From Clostridia bacterium (GTDB taxonomy: Bacteria; Bacillota; Clostridia; Christensenellales; Borkfalkiaceae), in contig JAGCIP010000027.1 in the NCBI GenBank assembly GCA_017648525.1, positions 1 to 24,181 of the forward strand: DNA of 24,181 nt. Direction: 5' to 3'. Shown one piece after another: positions 1 through 7,324 of this stretch (position 1 is its first letter; every line of letters starts with the position of its first letter). Position numbers and translations under genes: made by a program. The notes below the pieces were generated by a model. That model did no database searches. It was given only the letters and a program-made list of their open reading frames with translations, and was not told the DNA's origin.

Positions 1-10
1 GGTGGTCTCA

Positions 11-262
11 ATGTCGTCTCGCAAACCGTATGTTAAAGGCGAATATAAAGTTATGTGCGATATATGCGGCTCCGTGCGGTATGCGAGCGAGACCACTTTT
101 AATTGGAAAGGCGAGAGAGTTTGTCGTGATACTTGCTGGGAGCCAAGAAACCCACAAGAAATGCCTATTAATATACCGAAAGAGGAACGCAATGTTCCAA
201 ACCCACGTCCTTGGAAGTTAAAAGAAGAACCGTCTTTGACAGACTGGTCCAAATTATCATAG
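11..262 (+). CDS. Small Cys-pair protein upstream of tail adaptor
   Basis: A protein of about 83 aa. It opens with a basic segment (SSRKPYVKGEYKVMCDICGS), then has a CxxC pair and a later CxxxC pair (RVCRDTCWEPRNPQ), and ends in a Pro/Trp-rich tail. From memory, short proteins with a 'KGEY..(I/M)CD' start and an 'EPR(N/H)PQ' motif often lie beside head-tail joining genes in P22-like and gut podoviruses. I know of no experimentally defined function. The ATG at 11 is chosen because it starts the conserved-looking part. The open frame reaches base 2 (GTG) and the true start may lie outside the window. It ends 9 bases before the next start, so it belongs to the same late operon. A structural zinc site is possible but inferred only from the cysteines. 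Confidence 0.7.
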   Translation: MSSRKPYVKGEYKVMCDICGSVRYASETTFNWKGERVCRDTCWEPRNPQEMPINIPKEERNVPNPRPWKLKEEPSLTDWSKLS

Positions 263-271
263 GAGCGTTTA

Positions 272-2683
272 ATGTTGGACAAAGAAAGAAACAATTTAAT
301 CAAACACGCTTTTCAATTAGCGGGTATTACCTGTCCTGAATCTGAGCCAACAGCAGCGGAGATAGACGACGCTGCTCACGTATTAAATGTTATGCTCCAA
401 TCGTGGAATAACGATGGTTTTCGCTTGTTTAAGATAAAACGTGGTTATATGCCATTTGCCAAAAATAAAAATGAATATAGTTTGGCAACCGAAGCATATA
501 AGAGTTTTAGCAAAGCAAACGTAAACTATTTCAGCCAAATAGGCGCTGTTACTATTGCTTTGAACACAATAGAGAACGCTGCACCAAGACAAAAACTTAT
601 TGTTGTTAACAATACGGTGTCTTCACAAGCGATTATCGAAAAGGTTAATTATACAGAAGGTACCGTTGATTTAGAACAGCCGTTAGATATTACTATTTTG
701 ACAAACGACGGTGTGTTCTATGGCAACAGTTTTTCATACGCAGCGACCGATATAAAAACGGAAGCCAATGCGTTTAACACGTTAGTTTTTAGAGACCAAA
801 CGGTTATGCCTGCCGTTGGAGATACTGTATATTTTCAATATAATAATACTTGGCAATATGCTACGGTTTCATTAGTTGATACAACTGCTCAAAAAATAAC
901 AATCAACCGTTCTTTGTCTGCTGGTAATATTACAAATGGCTTTTTGGTATACGGAACAAGTTTTTACTTTGCTCGTAATTTGCAAAAAGAGCCATTACAA
1001 TATCGTAAACTTGAATTAACACACGCACCTGCTGACACTGTGCGTATTGCGTTAAAGCGTGATAATACTGTTGATGATTTTATGGATGTTGATTATATTG
1101 ACGGAAATATGATTATAACCAAAGAGCCGTTCAACCAAGACCAATTACGTGATTTGGGTAAACCATACTTAAAAGCAGAAAGTGTGATTGACCCACAAAC
1201 ACAGGCGATTTGGTCTGACTTGCTTGGTATTATTCCTGTTGCAGAATTAGACTGGGGTTCGGTAACAGATACTTCTAGTGTTCAAACTGATGATTGGGGT
1301 TATGTAACAGACCCTGCTGTTGACTTGGAAGATTGGGGCACATTGACTTCGACAGCAAGCATAAAATCGTTTGCATCAACCATTGACGATGCTCGCAAAT
1401 ATTTAGTTGCGGTTGATTCTTCTGACAATACAAATTATTTATTTTACAAAGATAATGACAACGCCTGGGTTACTATCGACACAAGTGCTGAAAGTCTTAC
1501 AGAATTTAAGTTGCTTGGCATTGGGGACAATGTGTATTTGTATGACAAAACGCAAGGTGTGTTTATATTAACCGGAAACACACTTACGCAAATATATGCT
1601 TTATCTGGTGCGGAAGCCGTTGTTGAATACAAAGATTATTTTTACTTTATTTCCCCGATTATAAGTGGAAACGCAAGACGCATAACGGGCACCGCAGATT
1701 TCGAAAACTTTGCTACATATTGGGAAGTTGAATTGCCAACAGTCGGTTTTCCTGCTGTGTTTGATGAAAAAGTTTATATCGGCTCTCCACAAACATTTGT
1801 AACAAGCGATATGCACACGTTTACCGACATAGGTGTTTATTCCGAAGCCCGTTGTGTTGTTGGCGATAGAATATTGAACTTGAACCATACACAGTATTGT
1901 TCGTTCTCTAAGGACGGTGTAAACTTCTTGCCGATGCCTTTGATGTTTTCAACACAGAGCGCCTGGGGTTATAAAGACGGCTGTTCTTTTATTGCTGTGT
2001 ATGGTGTAATGATGGACGACGGTACAATCGGTACAGAAATTTACACAACCAATGACTTTAACCCGGTATGGTTGCCACAAATTCGTGTTTCTGGTCGTGT
2101 AACCGATATATTCTTTAACAACAGTAAAGCGTATTTTGTGTCTGATGTTGAAGTAAAATCATTATTGTATTTTGATGACATTGCCGCTGAAAACGTAGAT
2201 GTATATTTGTATGGCGAACAAATTAAGCGTCCACAAGAAGTTATGAACGTTATGAAGTTTAGCCTTGATTCACAAATGCAATTACCAATGAACGCATTGG
2301 CATTAAAAGATTTCTTGTTATTGCCAAGCGAAAAAACAAATGGCGAACCTGTAAACTACTGCTTTATGCGTGAAGCAGAGGATGGCAAAATGATGGTTTG
2401 GGGTACGCCAGATAAGTTTGGGGAGTATCTGAGGTTCTCGTACGTTGAACCACTTACGCTCCTGGAAGATGCACGTAGCACCCCAGATTTCCCCGATGAA
2501 TACTATGAAGCCGTAGAAGATGGTTTGGCGGCTGAATTGGCATATCATTATCAGTTGCCAGTTGATAGAATACAAGCGCTTGTCGCAAAAGCGGAAGCAT
2601 CGAAAGAAAACGCTATGTTGCACGATAACGAAGATACGTCGTATGACATAATGCCAAACCAAAGGATGTACCACAATGGCTGA
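272..2683 (+). CDS. P22 gp4-like tail adaptor with large inserted domain
   Basis: 803 aa. The N-terminus (RNNLIKHAFQLAGI, then an EI..A..VLN.ML.SWN helix) and the C-terminal helical part (PDEYYEAVEDGLAAELAYHY, residues about 715-803) match the pattern of P22 gp4, the adaptor ring joining portal to tail hub. P22 gp4 is only about 166 aa, so over 500 residues are extra. Residues 60-320 are beta-rich. About 326-358 contain three DWG repeats (DWGSVT, DWGYVT, DWGTLT). About 365-645 look like a beta-propeller, with repeated strands and motifs such as FSKDGVNF and YTTNDFNPVW. The start follows TAGGAGCGTTTA. The stop overlaps the next gene by 8 bases. The adaptor role is inferred from the terminal regions and from gene order; the function of the insert is unknown. 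Confidence 0.75.
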   Translation: MLDKERNNLIKHAFQLAGITCPESEPTAAEIDDAAHVLNVMLQSWNNDGFRLFKIKRGYMPFAKNKNEYSLATEAYKSFSKANVNYFSQIGAVTIALNTIENAAPRQKLIVVNNTVSSQAIIEKVNYTEGTVDLEQPLDITILTNDGVFYGNSFSYAATDIKTEANAFNTLVFRDQTVMPAVGDTVYFQYNNTWQYATVSLVDTTAQKITINRSLSAGNITNGFLVYGTSFYFARNLQKEPLQYRKLELTHAPADTVRIALKRDNTVDDFMDVDYIDGNMIITKEPFNQDQLRDLGKPYLKAESVIDPQTQAIWSDLLGIIPVAELDWGSVTDTSSVQTDDWGYVTDPAVDLEDWGTLTSTASIKSFASTIDDARKYLVAVDSSDNTNYLFYKDNDNAWVTIDTSAESLTEFKLLGIGDNVYLYDKTQGVFILTGNTLTQIYALSGAEAVVEYKDYFYFISPIISGNARRITGTADFENFATYWEVELPTVGFPAVFDEKVYIGSPQTFVTSDMHTFTDIGVYSEARCVVGDRILNLNHTQYCSFSKDGVNFLPMPLMFSTQSAWGYKDGCSFIAVYGVMMDDGTIGTEIYTTNDFNPVWLPQIRVSGRVTDIFFNNSKAYFVSDVEVKSLLYFDDIAAENVDVYLYGEQIKRPQEVMNVMKFSLDSQMQLPMNALALKDFLLLPSEKTNGEPVNYCFMREAEDGKMMVWGTPDKFGEYLRFSYVEPLTLLEDARSTPDFPDEYYEAVEDGLAAELAYHYQLPVDRIQALVAKAEASKENAMLHDNEDTSYDIMPNQRMYHNG

Positions 2684-4160
2684 TTTACCATTACCACAGC
2701 AAACGTACCAGTCCCGCTCTAAACCATTTAGTTCTGAACGGTTACTGAATTTGCTTTTGGAAAAAGGTGGCCAGGCTTCAAATAAATATATGTTGATTGG
2801 CACACCTGGTTTGAAAGATTATTATAATTTTGGTGGCGATAAACCCGTGCTTGGTATGATTTATATGCGGGACTTCTTAATCGTTGCTACGAACGATAAC
2901 ATTATGGTTTTGTACAAAAACAAACTTGATGTTATTAACCAGATTACGTCGTTTTCCTGGGGTGCTGATATTGGGCAATTAAACCCAACTTCGCCTGTTC
3001 AAATGGTTACAAATGGCGACGATGTTTTGATTCTTAATTCGGAAGCAAAAAAATTAGTTGTTGTGACTTGTACATCAAACGAACCAGAAGGCGGTATGCA
3101 GGTTCCGGGCAACTGGACAGCAGACGCACCAGCGGTTCCGCCTACACAACCAAGCGATACGGCTTATACATCTATTGCGTACATATCTGGTACGTTCCTT
3201 GCTTCGTGCCAAATTAACGGTATTTCGTATGTGCAGTTTACAGACGTCCTTGACACAGAATTAAAGTATTCCTTGCAGTTAGAAACAGCGTTGACTAATT
3301 TAACTGCATTGAAAGGAAATATGCGTGAAGTATGGGCGTTTGGTGCAAACAGCATCGAAGTTATGGCACCTACTGGCGAAGCGGGCAACGATTTCTTTTC
3401 ACACGTGCCTGGTGCATACATCAACAAAGGGTGTGTATGCAAAAACAGTATTGCCACGTATGAATCTTCGTTCTTGTTTTATGGTGCCGATGGCAATATC
3501 TATATGTCTGATGGTTATTCGTTAAAACCAATCTCAACACCAGCATTGCTTGATATGATTAAGAGTTGGGGTGTATTGCAGACAGAAGACCAGCGCAAAT
3601 CTGTTATAGGACAAGTTTTTGCACAAAGCGGGCACATATTCTATGCTTTGAAGTTTAAGGCGTTTGGCAAGACGATTATGTATGATTTGACCACAAGTTC
3701 GTGGACGGAACGTGAAACCGGCGACGGTGGCGAATGGGAAGGAGAATACATTGTGCGTCGTCCGAGTGGCGAATTGTTGGTGTCTAGTAAAACAAAATCT
3801 ATGCTTTACAAGATGGACAGTGACTACCACACGGACGCCGGCGAAACAATTTGTCGTGAATTTGTTTTTGCAACAATCAGTATGCCGAGCAAAAAACGTA
3901 TGTTCTTCCGTTCTTTGACATTGGAAGTTGATACCGGTTTAGGGCCAAACGACCACGTTATGCTGAGTTGGTCAGATGACGGCGGCTATACTTGGAGACC
4001 AGAACGTATGGTTTCTTTGGGCAATTACGGGCAATACAATCGCAAATTGCAGTTTAGACGCCTTGGTTCGTCTATTACAAGAACATTCCGTGTGCGCTTG
4101 TCAACCGCAAGTATGATAAATGTTTTAAGGGCAGATGTAGATTTTGACCAGGAGCAATAA
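2676..4160 (+). CDS. P22 gp10-like packaged DNA stabilisation / tail hub protein
   Basis: 494 aa, close to the P22 gp10 length (about 472 aa). The family (Phage_stabilise) forms the hexameric hub that plugs the portal-gp4 channel and carries fibres or spikes. Seen here are the N-terminal segment with NKYMLIGTPGL, the propeller-type repeats around residues 60-330 (MREVWAFGANSIEVM, SFLFYGADGNIYMSDGYS), the TMYDLTTSSW-like segment near 335, and the C-terminal beta domain (LSWSDDGGYTWRPE, RRLGSSITRTFRVRLS) typical of phage tail hub proteins. The ATG overlaps the end of the adaptor gene, with AAAGGA upstream, indicating translational coupling. The gp4-gp10-fibre order is the same as in P22-like virions. 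No anomalies were seen. Confidence 0.85.
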   Translation: MADLPLPQQTYQSRSKPFSSERLLNLLLEKGGQASNKYMLIGTPGLKDYYNFGGDKPVLGMIYMRDFLIVATNDNIMVLYKNKLDVINQITSFSWGADIGQLNPTSPVQMVTNGDDVLILNSEAKKLVVVTCTSNEPEGGMQVPGNWTADAPAVPPTQPSDTAYTSIAYISGTFLASCQINGISYVQFTDVLDTELKYSLQLETALTNLTALKGNMREVWAFGANSIEVMAPTGEAGNDFFSHVPGAYINKGCVCKNSIATYESSFLFYGADGNIYMSDGYSLKPISTPALLDMIKSWGVLQTEDQRKSVIGQVFAQSGHIFYALKFKAFGKTIMYDLTTSSWTERETGDGGEWEGEYIVRRPSGELLVSSKTKSMLYKMDSDYHTDAGETICREFVFATISMPSKKRMFFRSLTLEVDTGLGPNDHVMLSWSDDGGYTWRPERMVSLGNYGQYNRKLQFRRLGSSITRTFRVRLSTASMINVLRADVDFDQEQ

Positions 4161-5516
4161 ATGGTAAAAACACCAATACCACAGATAAACGTTCCTATTA
4201 TGAAAGAAAACGGTTCTATGGAACTGGCGTGGTATTTATACTTGTCTCGTCTAACTGCTGGCGGCGTAGGAAATGTTATAAGTGTCAACGGAAAAGAAGG
4301 CGAAGTTGTTTTGGACGCCGAAGATGTTGGTGCATTGCCAGATACAACTGTTATTCCAACTGTTTATAACGGAACCTTAACCGTACAGAAAAACGGAACA
4401 GCGATTGGTACTTTTTCAGCAAACCAAAACGAAAATGCCACAATAAATGTTGTTGTTCCAACAAAGACGAGTGACCTCACTAACGATAGCGGTTTTATCA
4501 CTGGTATTTCGTATCAAATGGTTGTGTCCGCATTGGGTTATACACCGTATGATTCTACAAACCCTAACGGTTATCAAGCCAATGTTATAGAGACAGTAAA
4601 AGTCAACGGTGTTGCTTTAACGGTTACAAGTAAAGCAGTAGATGTACCTGTTCCAACCAAGGTGTCCGATTTAACAAACGATAGTGGTTTTATCACAGGC
4701 ATAACTTATAATATGGTTACAACAGCCTTGGGCTACACGCCATATAATGCAACTAACCCAAATGGTTATCAGGCAAACGTGATTGAAACAATTAAGGTCA
4801 ACGGTACTGCATTAACACCAACTGATAAAGCCGTAGATATTGTTATACCAGATGTGTCTATTGACAATAGCACAATCACAAGAAACGGCTCTAACCAGTT
4901 GCAAGCCAATGCTGTGGTTAATCAAAATTCAGGTATTGTAAAAACCTGGAAAGGAACACTTGCTCAATATAACGCATTAGGCACTCACGCAACAGACACA
5001 GTATACATAATCACAGACGATGGGTCGGATGGTGTAATCGTTCCTGGCTTGATTATGCCATACGCAGGCACAACCGTTCCGCCTGGTTATTTGTTATGCG
5101 ACGGTTCGGCGATTTCGAGAACAACTTATGCAAATCTTTTTGCTGCCATTGGTACAACCTACGGAGCAGGGGATGGTAATACAACGTTTAATTTACCGAG
5201 TCTTACTGGTTCTCGTACAATAACTTGTATAACTAACGCTGCTGATGTTGGTTATAAAGATGTCGGGGTGTTGCCAAATGTTGTTGGCTTTACAGATTGG
5301 TGGTCCTACGGGTTTGGGAGTTCGACACCTACCGGGGCTTTTGGCAATAGTTTAACGCCGTATTCAGGAAAGGGCGTAACCACATTTAACGCCTCTGGCG
5401 CTTTATACGCCCAGTTGCTAGACTTTAATGCAAACAGGTGTTCTAACATTTATAATTCTAATTATACAGAAGTACAGCCTAAAAGAATTTTAATGTACCA
5501 TATTATTAAATACTAG
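4161..5516 (+). CDS. Collar-domain tail fibre 1 (expression head 1 + cassette a)
   Basis: 451 aa. The N-terminus (IPQINVPIMKENGSMELAWY) resembles the virion-attachment end of short tail fibres. Residues 99-228 are two 65-aa repeats (SDLTNDSGFITGI, ALGYTPY, NGYQANVIET). Residues about 295-348 are a Phage_collar-type domain (AGTTVPPGYLLCDGSAISRT, AAIGTTYGAGDGNTTFNLPS). The codons for TFNLP at 342-346 coincide with the 15-bp recombination-site core. The last 110 residues are a replaceable C-terminal cassette ending in IIKY. The start follows the previous stop directly, behind CAGGAGCAATAA. Its TAG stop at 5514-5516 overlaps the stop of silent cassette b on the other strand. The role is presumed receptor binding. 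The C-terminal sequence probably differs between genomes of the population because of inversion. Confidence 0.88.
   Translation: MVKTPIPQINVPIMKENGSMELAWYLYLSRLTAGGVGNVISVNGKEGEVVLDAEDVGALPDTTVIPTVYNGTLTVQKNGTAIGTFSANQNENATINVVVPTKTSDLTNDSGFITGISYQMVVSALGYTPYDSTNPNGYQANVIETVKVNGVALTVTSKAVDVPVPTKVSDLTNDSGFITGITYNMVTTALGYTPYNATNPNGYQANVIETIKVNGTALTPTDKAVDIVIPDVSIDNSTITRNGSNQLQANAVVNQNSGIVKTWKGTLAQYNALGTHATDTVYIITDDGSDGVIVPGLIMPYAGTTVPPGYLLCDGSAISRTTYANLFAAIGTTYGAGDGNTTFNLPSLTGSRTITCITNAADVGYKDVGVLPNVVGFTDWWSYGFGSSTPTGAFGNSLTPYSGKGVTTFNASGALYAQLLDFNANRCSNIYNSNYTEVQPKRILMYHIIKY
4455..4844 (+). repeat. Two tandem 195-bp repeats in tail fibre 1 shaft
   Basis: Two in-frame 195-bp units start at 4455 and 4650. 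Each encodes 65 aa with SDLTNDSGFITGI, a (V/T)ALGYTPY segment, NPNGYQANVIET(V/I)KVNG and a closing (V/I)P. The protein repeat is nearly exact, while the DNA differs at many third positions, so the duplication is old and kept by protein selection. Such repeats build trimeric fibre shafts; copy number could vary between relatives. Confidence 0.85.
5183..5197 (+). repeat. Recombination site A (AACGTTTAATTTACC)
   Basis: Exact consensus core within tail fibre 1, encoding TFNLP at codons 342-346. It is inverted relative to sites B, D and F. It marks the switch from constant head 1 to cassette a. The full recombinase site is probably longer (Gin/Hin-type sites are about 26 bp), but the flanks are not conserved enough here to define its limits. 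Confidence 0.8.
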
Positions 5517-5842
5517 TATTTTATAATATAAGGCATCCCTACACCCGCTGGACGCACACGTGATACCCCGTCCACATAAACAGATGATACCCTGGAAGCA
5601 TTAAAATCGCCAGGGCGTGACCAGGTATAGCCTCCGTTAACAGACAAACCATAAGGAGTTCCAGTTGCGCCACCAGAACCGACTGGACCATCTACCCAGG
5701 TTCCTTGTGTATTGTAATTCCAAGTATGAATAACTCCGTTGGTTTTCAAGTTTGGAACTTGTCCATTGTCTTTATAACCAAGATACTGTGTACTAAAAGC
5801 ACCAATAGGTACACCTGCTGTTAAATCAGGTAAATTAAACGT
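5513..5842 (-). CDS. Silent tail-fibre C-terminal cassette b (no start)
   Basis: This open segment reads leftward from site B, beginning TFNLPDLTAGVPIGAFSTQY and ending GVGMPYIIKY (109 aa). It has no collar head, RBS or promoter in front; upstream lies the second fibre's promoter pointing the other way. An ATG at 5749 would give a 78-aa fragment but has no ribosome site. The phase across TFNLP is that of fibre 1, so an A x B inversion (5183-5843) would swap cassette a for b in frame. It contains LGYKDNGQVPNLK and a Gly/Ser/Trp-rich tip like other collar-fibre C-termini. The stop codons of a and b overlap in CTAG (5513-5516). Confidence 0.8.
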   Translation of the reverse strand, partial: TFNLPDLTAGVPIGAFSTQYLGYKDNGQVPNLKTNGVIHTWNYNTQGTWVDGPVGSGGATGTPYGLSVNGGYTWSRPGDFNASRVSSVYVDGVSRVRPAGVGMPYIIKY

Positions 5843-5843
5843 T
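5829..5843 (-). repeat. Recombination site B
   Basis: Exact consensus core on the minus strand, at the head of silent cassette b. On its other side it is followed by CTATAAAA and then the TTGATT promoter box of the second fibre. The same arrangement recurs at site F. Confidence 0.8.
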
Positions 5844-5855
5844 GCTATAAAATAC

Positions 5856-5884
5856 TTGATTTTTTGGACTATTTTTGATATACT
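5856..5884 (+). promoter_or_regulatory. Promoter for tail fibre 2
   Basis: TTGATT (5856-5861), a 17-base spacer, then TATACT (5879-5884), 24 bases before the ATG at 5908. It lies between site B and the gene, so it moves with the fibre-2 head in any inversion. This is a near-consensus sigma70-type promoter in a late region where the neighbouring rightward genes lack one. Confidence 0.75.
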
Positions 5885-5907
5885 ATAAACATTGGCAAGG
5901 AGATTCT

Positions 5908-6519
5908 ATGTCTGTAAGAGTTGGCGATGAAATTGTGGCGGGCGGACAAGGCGATATGTATACAAAAGCGCAAGTTGACGCTTTAATCGCAAACGTCATA
6001 GCACAAACAACAGAAAAACCCGGTATGATTAAACCTTTTGCTGGTACAACGGTACCAACAGGGTATCTTTTGTGTGATGGTTCTGCTGTATCTCGTACCA
6101 CGTATGCTGATTTGTTCGCCGCAATAGGAACCACCTACGGAAGTGGGGACGGAAGTACAACGTTTAATATTCCTAATGCCTGGTCTGTTTTTAGAACCGC
6201 TATACCAGGCTACTCTTTCCAAGACGTAGAAGTCGGGCAAAGCGGCACAGAGTATACTGCGCCAGAAGATTGTTGGTTACAAATATGGACCAAATTAAAA
6301 AATGATAGTTACGCTAGTTACACGGGAGCGTGGGTAGTTTTGAATAATTGTGATTATTGGGCACAAGCCGGAGCAACAACCTATTTATCTGGTAGTTTGC
6401 ATCTTCCTTTGAGAAAAGGGCAGACCTTCACATACAATTATCAAAGTAATGTGTCGACGGTTATTTTTCGTTATGAATTTACAAAAAATCTTTCGACCAA
6501 AAGTATTATCAAGTATTAG
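5908..6519 (+). CDS. Short collar-domain tail fibre 2 (expression head 2 + cassette c)
   Basis: 203 aa from the ATG at 5908, chosen for the AAGGAGATTCT site just upstream; an earlier ATG at 5875 overlaps the promoter. The N-terminus is short (MSVRVGDEIVAGGQGDMYTK) with no shaft repeats. Residues about 36-90 are a collar domain (AGTTVPTGYLLCDGSAVSRT, AAIGTTYGSGDGSTTFNIPN) strongly similar in protein to fibre 1 but with diverged DNA. The site core codes for TFNIP from codon 85. Cassette c (119 aa) contains EYTAPEDCWLQIW and LPLRKGQTF, which recall cassette e, and ends KSIIKY. The short head may encode a soluble or alternatively anchored fibre tip. It has its own promoter and could be expressed in either orientation. 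Confidence 0.83.
   Translation: MSVRVGDEIVAGGQGDMYTKAQVDALIANVIAQTTEKPGMIKPFAGTTVPTGYLLCDGSAVSRTTYADLFAAIGTTYGSGDGSTTFNIPNAWSVFRTAIPGYSFQDVEVGQSGTEYTAPEDCWLQIWTKLKNDSYASYTGAWVVLNNCDYWAQAGATTYLSGSLHLPLRKGQTFTYNYQSNVSTVIFRYEFTKNLSTKSIIKY
6159..6173 (+). repeat. Recombination site C (variant AACGTTTAATATTCC)
   Basis: This copy differs from the consensus at three positions in its right part (ATATTCC instead of ATTTACC), changing TFNLP to TFNIP. The left ten bases, AACGTTTAAT, are exact. It sits at the boundary between the head of fibre 2 and cassette c. The variant may recombine less efficiently. Confidence 0.65.
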
Positions 6520-6803
6520 TATTTTATGATATTCTTCGCAATAGCACCAGACGCAGTTGCATTATTTGCATACATCGAATCTGTCCAAGTTGAACCTGAC
6601 GAATTACCAGTTCCTCCGCCGCCAGATGTACCGCCAGATGTACTCCATACGTAAGCATATCTATCTATTGTAGATATTCCAACAAGCCACGCACCGCCGC
6701 TTGTTTTTCCTACGTCAAAACTCATACGTTTGTCAGATAAAGAACTATACACACCAGAATACAACCCCAAGGGCACCACATAACTAGGCGGTAAATTAAA
6801 GGT
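6516..6803 (-). CDS. Silent tail-fibre C-terminal cassette d (no start)
   Basis: Leftward open segment from site D, beginning TFNLPPSYVVPLGLYSGVYS and ending SGAIAKNIIKY (95 aa). It includes a Gly/Ser/Thr-rich stretch (TSGGTSGGGGTGNSSGST). No head, start or RBS precedes it; upstream is the stop of the chaperone gene. The ATG at 6779 (87 aa) is unlikely to be used. C x D inversion would place d on fibre 2, and A x D inversion would place it on fibre 1, both in frame. Its stop overlaps that of cassette c (TTAG, 6516-6519). Confidence 0.8.
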   Translation of the reverse strand, partial: TFNLPPSYVVPLGLYSGVYSSLSDKRMSFDVGKTSGGAWLVGISTIDRYAYVWSTSGGTSGGGGTGNSSGSTWTDSMYANNATASGAIAKNIIKY

Positions 6804-6804
6804 T
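6790..6804 (-). repeat. Recombination site D (variant AACCTTTAATTTACC)
   Basis: Minus-strand copy with one difference from the consensus (AACC for AACG). It starts silent cassette d; its outer flank is 12 bases from the chaperone stop codon. Its flank (GTTAAATATGCTT) weakly resembles the CTATAAAAATGCTTG flank of site F. Confidence 0.65.
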
Positions 6805-6816
6805 CGTTAAATATGC

Positions 6817-7275
6817 TTAGCCAACAGGATGATGGGCAACAAGCCATTCATCATAGGTCTGTGGGTTTTCTTCCCACCACTCTTCGCCATTGGTATAATC
6901 ACGCAAATATTGACGATATTCACGATACATTGCTTTTTCGTCTTCATCCAATGGAACATCGTCTAACTGAGAAAAGTCTGTGCTTTGCAATAAATAATTA
7001 CGATAACTACGCACGTTTTGACGTTTTTCTTCTTCGGTAGGCACGTATGGTTCTGGTTCTGGGTCTTTTTTCTTTTCTTGATATTCCCAGTGGTCTTCTG
7101 CCCAAACAATGTCATAACCTTCCTGTTCTTCTGGTGGTTCTTCAAAAGTAGCATTTTGTGGTAAACCACAATAAACCGTATGTCCCGCAATCTGTGTTTC
7201 TAGCGGGTCAACCTGTCTTTCTTGTCTGCCTTGAAGTTTTTTAGATTCTTCGTCCCAGGAATAGTAATGGTCCAT
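6817..7275 (-). CDS. Tail fibre assembly chaperone (Tfa / tail assembly chaperone-like)
   Basis: 152 aa from the ATG at 7275, preceded by AAAGGAGAAACA; an ATG at 7305 overlaps the promoter and is rejected. The N-terminal half has the Tfa-like pattern of a short Y..D..S. opening, a DPLETQIAG segment, NATFEEPPEEQEGYDIVW and HWEYQ. A Pro/Glu-rich linker follows. The C-terminal half (about 86-145: VRSYRNYLLQSTDFSQLDD, REYRQYLRDYTNG, WWEENPQTYDEW) matches the phage tail assembly chaperone family (PF16778 type). Such proteins help fibre tips fold or attach and are classically found beside invertible fibre genes, as U/Tfa is in Mu. It lies on the opposite strand from the late operon and has its own promoter. 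It could be shared by all six cassettes because they end alike. Confidence 0.8.
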   Translation of the reverse strand: MDHYYSWDEESKKLQGRQERQVDPLETQIAGHTVYCGLPQNATFEEPPEEQEGYDIVWAEDHWEYQEKKKDPEPEPYVPTEEEKRQNVRSYRNYLLQSTDFSQLDDVPLDEDEKAMYREYRQYLRDYTNGEEWWEENPQTYDEWLVAHHPVG

Positions 7276-7295
7276 TGTTTCTCCTTTGTTAAGAT

Positions 7296-7324
7296 AGTAT
7301 ATCATATTTGGCTGTTTTTGTCAA
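7296..7324 (-). promoter_or_regulatory. Promoter for the chaperone gene
   Basis: On the minus strand: TTGACA (7324-7319), a 17-base spacer, TATACT (7301-7296), 20 bases before the start at 7275. It is a near-perfect sigma70 promoter. The -35 box overlaps the TGA stop of the invertase gene, so the two genes are tightly packed yet separately expressed. Confidence 0.8.
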
